DNA of 64,000 nt from Saccharospirillum sp965652395 (GTDB lineage Bacteria > Pseudomonadota > Gammaproteobacteria > Pseudomonadales > Natronospirillaceae): NCBI GenBank assembly GCA_965652395.1, contig CBFGUW010000013.1:1-64000 (forward strand), written 5' to 3'. A program made the translations under genes and the position numbers. The notes under the pieces were generated by a model. That model ran no database searches, was not told where the DNA came from, and saw nothing but the letters and a program-made list of their open reading frames with translations. Positions 62,997-64,000 of this stretch are shown here, one piece after another. How positions within the stretch are numbered: position 1 is the stretch's first letter; each line of letters starts with the position of its first letter.

Positions 62997-64000
62997 TTAC
63001 CAGCGCCAGAAGCGCGGAGTAAAGAGAATGATCATCGCCAGATATTCCAGGCGACCCATCACCATGGCCACGCATAAAATCAGCTTGGCCGGTGCGTTCA
63101 GGCTGCTGAAATTACCTGCCGGGCCGATGATGTCGCCAAAGCCGGGACCCACGTTCATCAAGGCAGTCAACGCAGCGGAGCCGGAGGTAACGGCATCCAG
63201 CCCGGTCAGCGTCAGCAGCAAAGTAAAACCGGTGAGACTCAAAATCACCATAAACACAAAGGCCAGAGACGACACCAGCACCCCTTCACTCACCGGCCGC
63301 TGATTGTAACGCCGCGAAAACCGACCAGACGGGTGTACCGATTGAAACAGATTCTCCCGCATGAACAACGCCAGCAACTGGAACCGAAACAGCTTCACAC
63401 CCCCGGAGGTGGACCCGGAACAGGCCCCGGTAAACATCAGAAAGACAAACAGCATCAACGCAAAACCGCCCCAAAGGGTGTAATCCTCGGTGGCGTAACC
63501 CGTGGTGGTGATCACCGACACCACATTGAAGACGGCATGGGTCAACAGCCCGAAAAAAGACTCCTCCGACCCGGACCACCACCGCACCAGCGCGATACTC
63601 ACCCCGGCTCCGGCCACCAGTTTCAACAACAGCCGAACCTGAACATCCGTCAGGATAACCCATCGACGATGGCGCACGGAATTGACGTAGAGCATGAAAG
63701 GCATGCCGCCCAGCAACATAAACAGACTGCCCGCCCACACCAGCGCCCAATTATCGAACTGACCAAAGGACGCGTCCGCCGTGGAATAGCCTCCCGTCGC
63801 CAGACTGGTCAACGCATGGTTGAAGGCATTGAACGCCGACATGCCCAACAACCAGTACACCAGAAACGCCACCAGCGTCAGCACGCCATAAGCCACGCCG
63901 ATCAGCGCCGCCACACGACCGATGCGGGTATTGTGGATATCCGACCACTCGGAGGATTCCGTTTGGAACAACCGCATACCGCCCACTTTCAAGAACGGCA
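62997..64000 (-). CDS. trkH: TrkH family potassium uptake protein, second copy, partial at the window edge
   Basis: The last 334 or so residues of a TrkH; the frame is open to base 64000, and PFLKVGGMRLFQTESSEWSD at the edge matches the internal GMQLFRAE region of TrkH, so roughly 150 N-terminal residues lie outside. Pore motifs TSLATGGYSTADASF and VVSVITTTGYATEDYTLWG, and CSGSTSGGVKLFR, are visible. It is nine bases upstream of the short kdpD and heads the potassium operon. Confidence 0.9.
   Translation of the reverse strand, partial: PFLKVGGMRLFQTESSEWSDIHNTRIGRVAALIGVAYGVLTLVAFLVYWLLGMSAFNAFNHALTSLATGGYSTADASFGQFDNWALVWAGSLFMLLGGMPFMLYVNSVRHRRWVILTDVQVRLLLKLVAGAGVSIALVRWWSGSEESFFGLLTHAVFNVVSVITTTGYATEDYTLWGGFALMLFVFLMFTGACSGSTSGGVKLFRFQLLALFMRENLFQSVHPSGRFSRRYNQRPVSEGVLVSSLAFVFMVILSLTGFTLLLTLTGLDAVTSGSAALTALMNVGPGFGDIIGPAGNFSSLNAPAKLILCVAMVMGRLEYLAMIILFTPRFWRW

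Overview
The window looks like chromosome of a marine or halotolerant gammaproteobacterium of the Oceanospirillales/Saccharospirillaceae kind. This rests on the housekeeping order def-fmt-rsmB-trkA-trkH with lysM-dprA-tsaC-hemF beside it, an ectoine TRAP transporter closely resembling Halomonas TeaABCD, several potassium and proton/cation transport systems, BaeSR, Feo and bfd with Fur-like boxes, and generally G+C-rich coding sequence. The genus is an inference; there is no rRNA or tRNA gene in the window to test it.

Layout. 0-4.3 kb: an AT-richer SpvB/FG-GAP/RHS-type secreted giant protein that stops early. 4.5-6.4 kb: a di-haem c-type cytochrome. 6.5-12.1 kb (minus strand): operon def-fmt-rsmB-trkA-trkH. 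12.5-16.3 kb (plus): lysM protein, dprA, tsaC, hemF. 16.5-22.8 kb (minus): a proline-racemase-family enzyme with an MDR oxidoreductase, then teaABCD (ectoine uptake plus its UspA-type partner). 23.4-26.8 kb: glpE-like rhodanese, a two-HTH regulator, cpdB. 27.2-29.9 kb (plus): baeS-baeR and a Spy-like periplasmic protein. 30-36 kb (minus): two serine/glycine-rich lipoproteins flanking a Cache-HAMP-GAF-HD-GYP phosphodiesterase, and a PEP-CTERM protein with a repeat array in front of it. 36-39.5 kb: AGE-family sugar epimerase/isomerase, PfkB sugar kinase, haemolysin-III family protein. 39.6-42.7 kb (minus): bfd, a DUF917 (S-Me-THD) protein and a hybrid histidine kinase. 43-46.5 kb (minus): feoA-feoB, a YdeI-like small protein, a lipoprotein. 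46.7-50.2 kb: GFA-family protein, DUF6544-like protein, orphan TRAP binding protein, MTHFR-like protein. 50.4-57.5 kb (plus): cation module with a frameshifted CPA2 antiporter, tandem UspA, NhaP2-type antiporter and P-type ATPase. 57.5-59 kb: isochorismatase-like hydrolase plus GlxA-type regulator. 59.1-64 kb (minus): operon trkH-kdpD(short)-kdpE-ktrA-ktrB, with trkH running off the window edge.

The most unusual structure is a family of six intergenic palindromic elements (16.4, 18.8, 19.1, 26.9, 39.5 and 42.9 kb). Each has two 30-nt outer arms, complementary to each other at 28 to 30 positions but different from copy to copy, around a conserved core of 53-54 or 66-67 nt that itself holds two small hairpins. 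No transposase or other gene in the window explains them. Other points: a one-base frameshift in the CPA2 antiporter, a probable nonsense codon in the RHS-type gene, a seven-unit 14-bp repeat array upstream of the PEP-CTERM gene, a KdpD without its usual N-terminal half placed between two Trk/Ktr systems, and a proline-racemase homologue lacking both catalytic cysteines.

Genes are dense and mostly ordinary. Potassium and osmotic homeostasis is the dominant theme: TrkAH, KtrAB, a second TrkH, KdpDE, two antiporters, a cation ATPase, and ectoine import.
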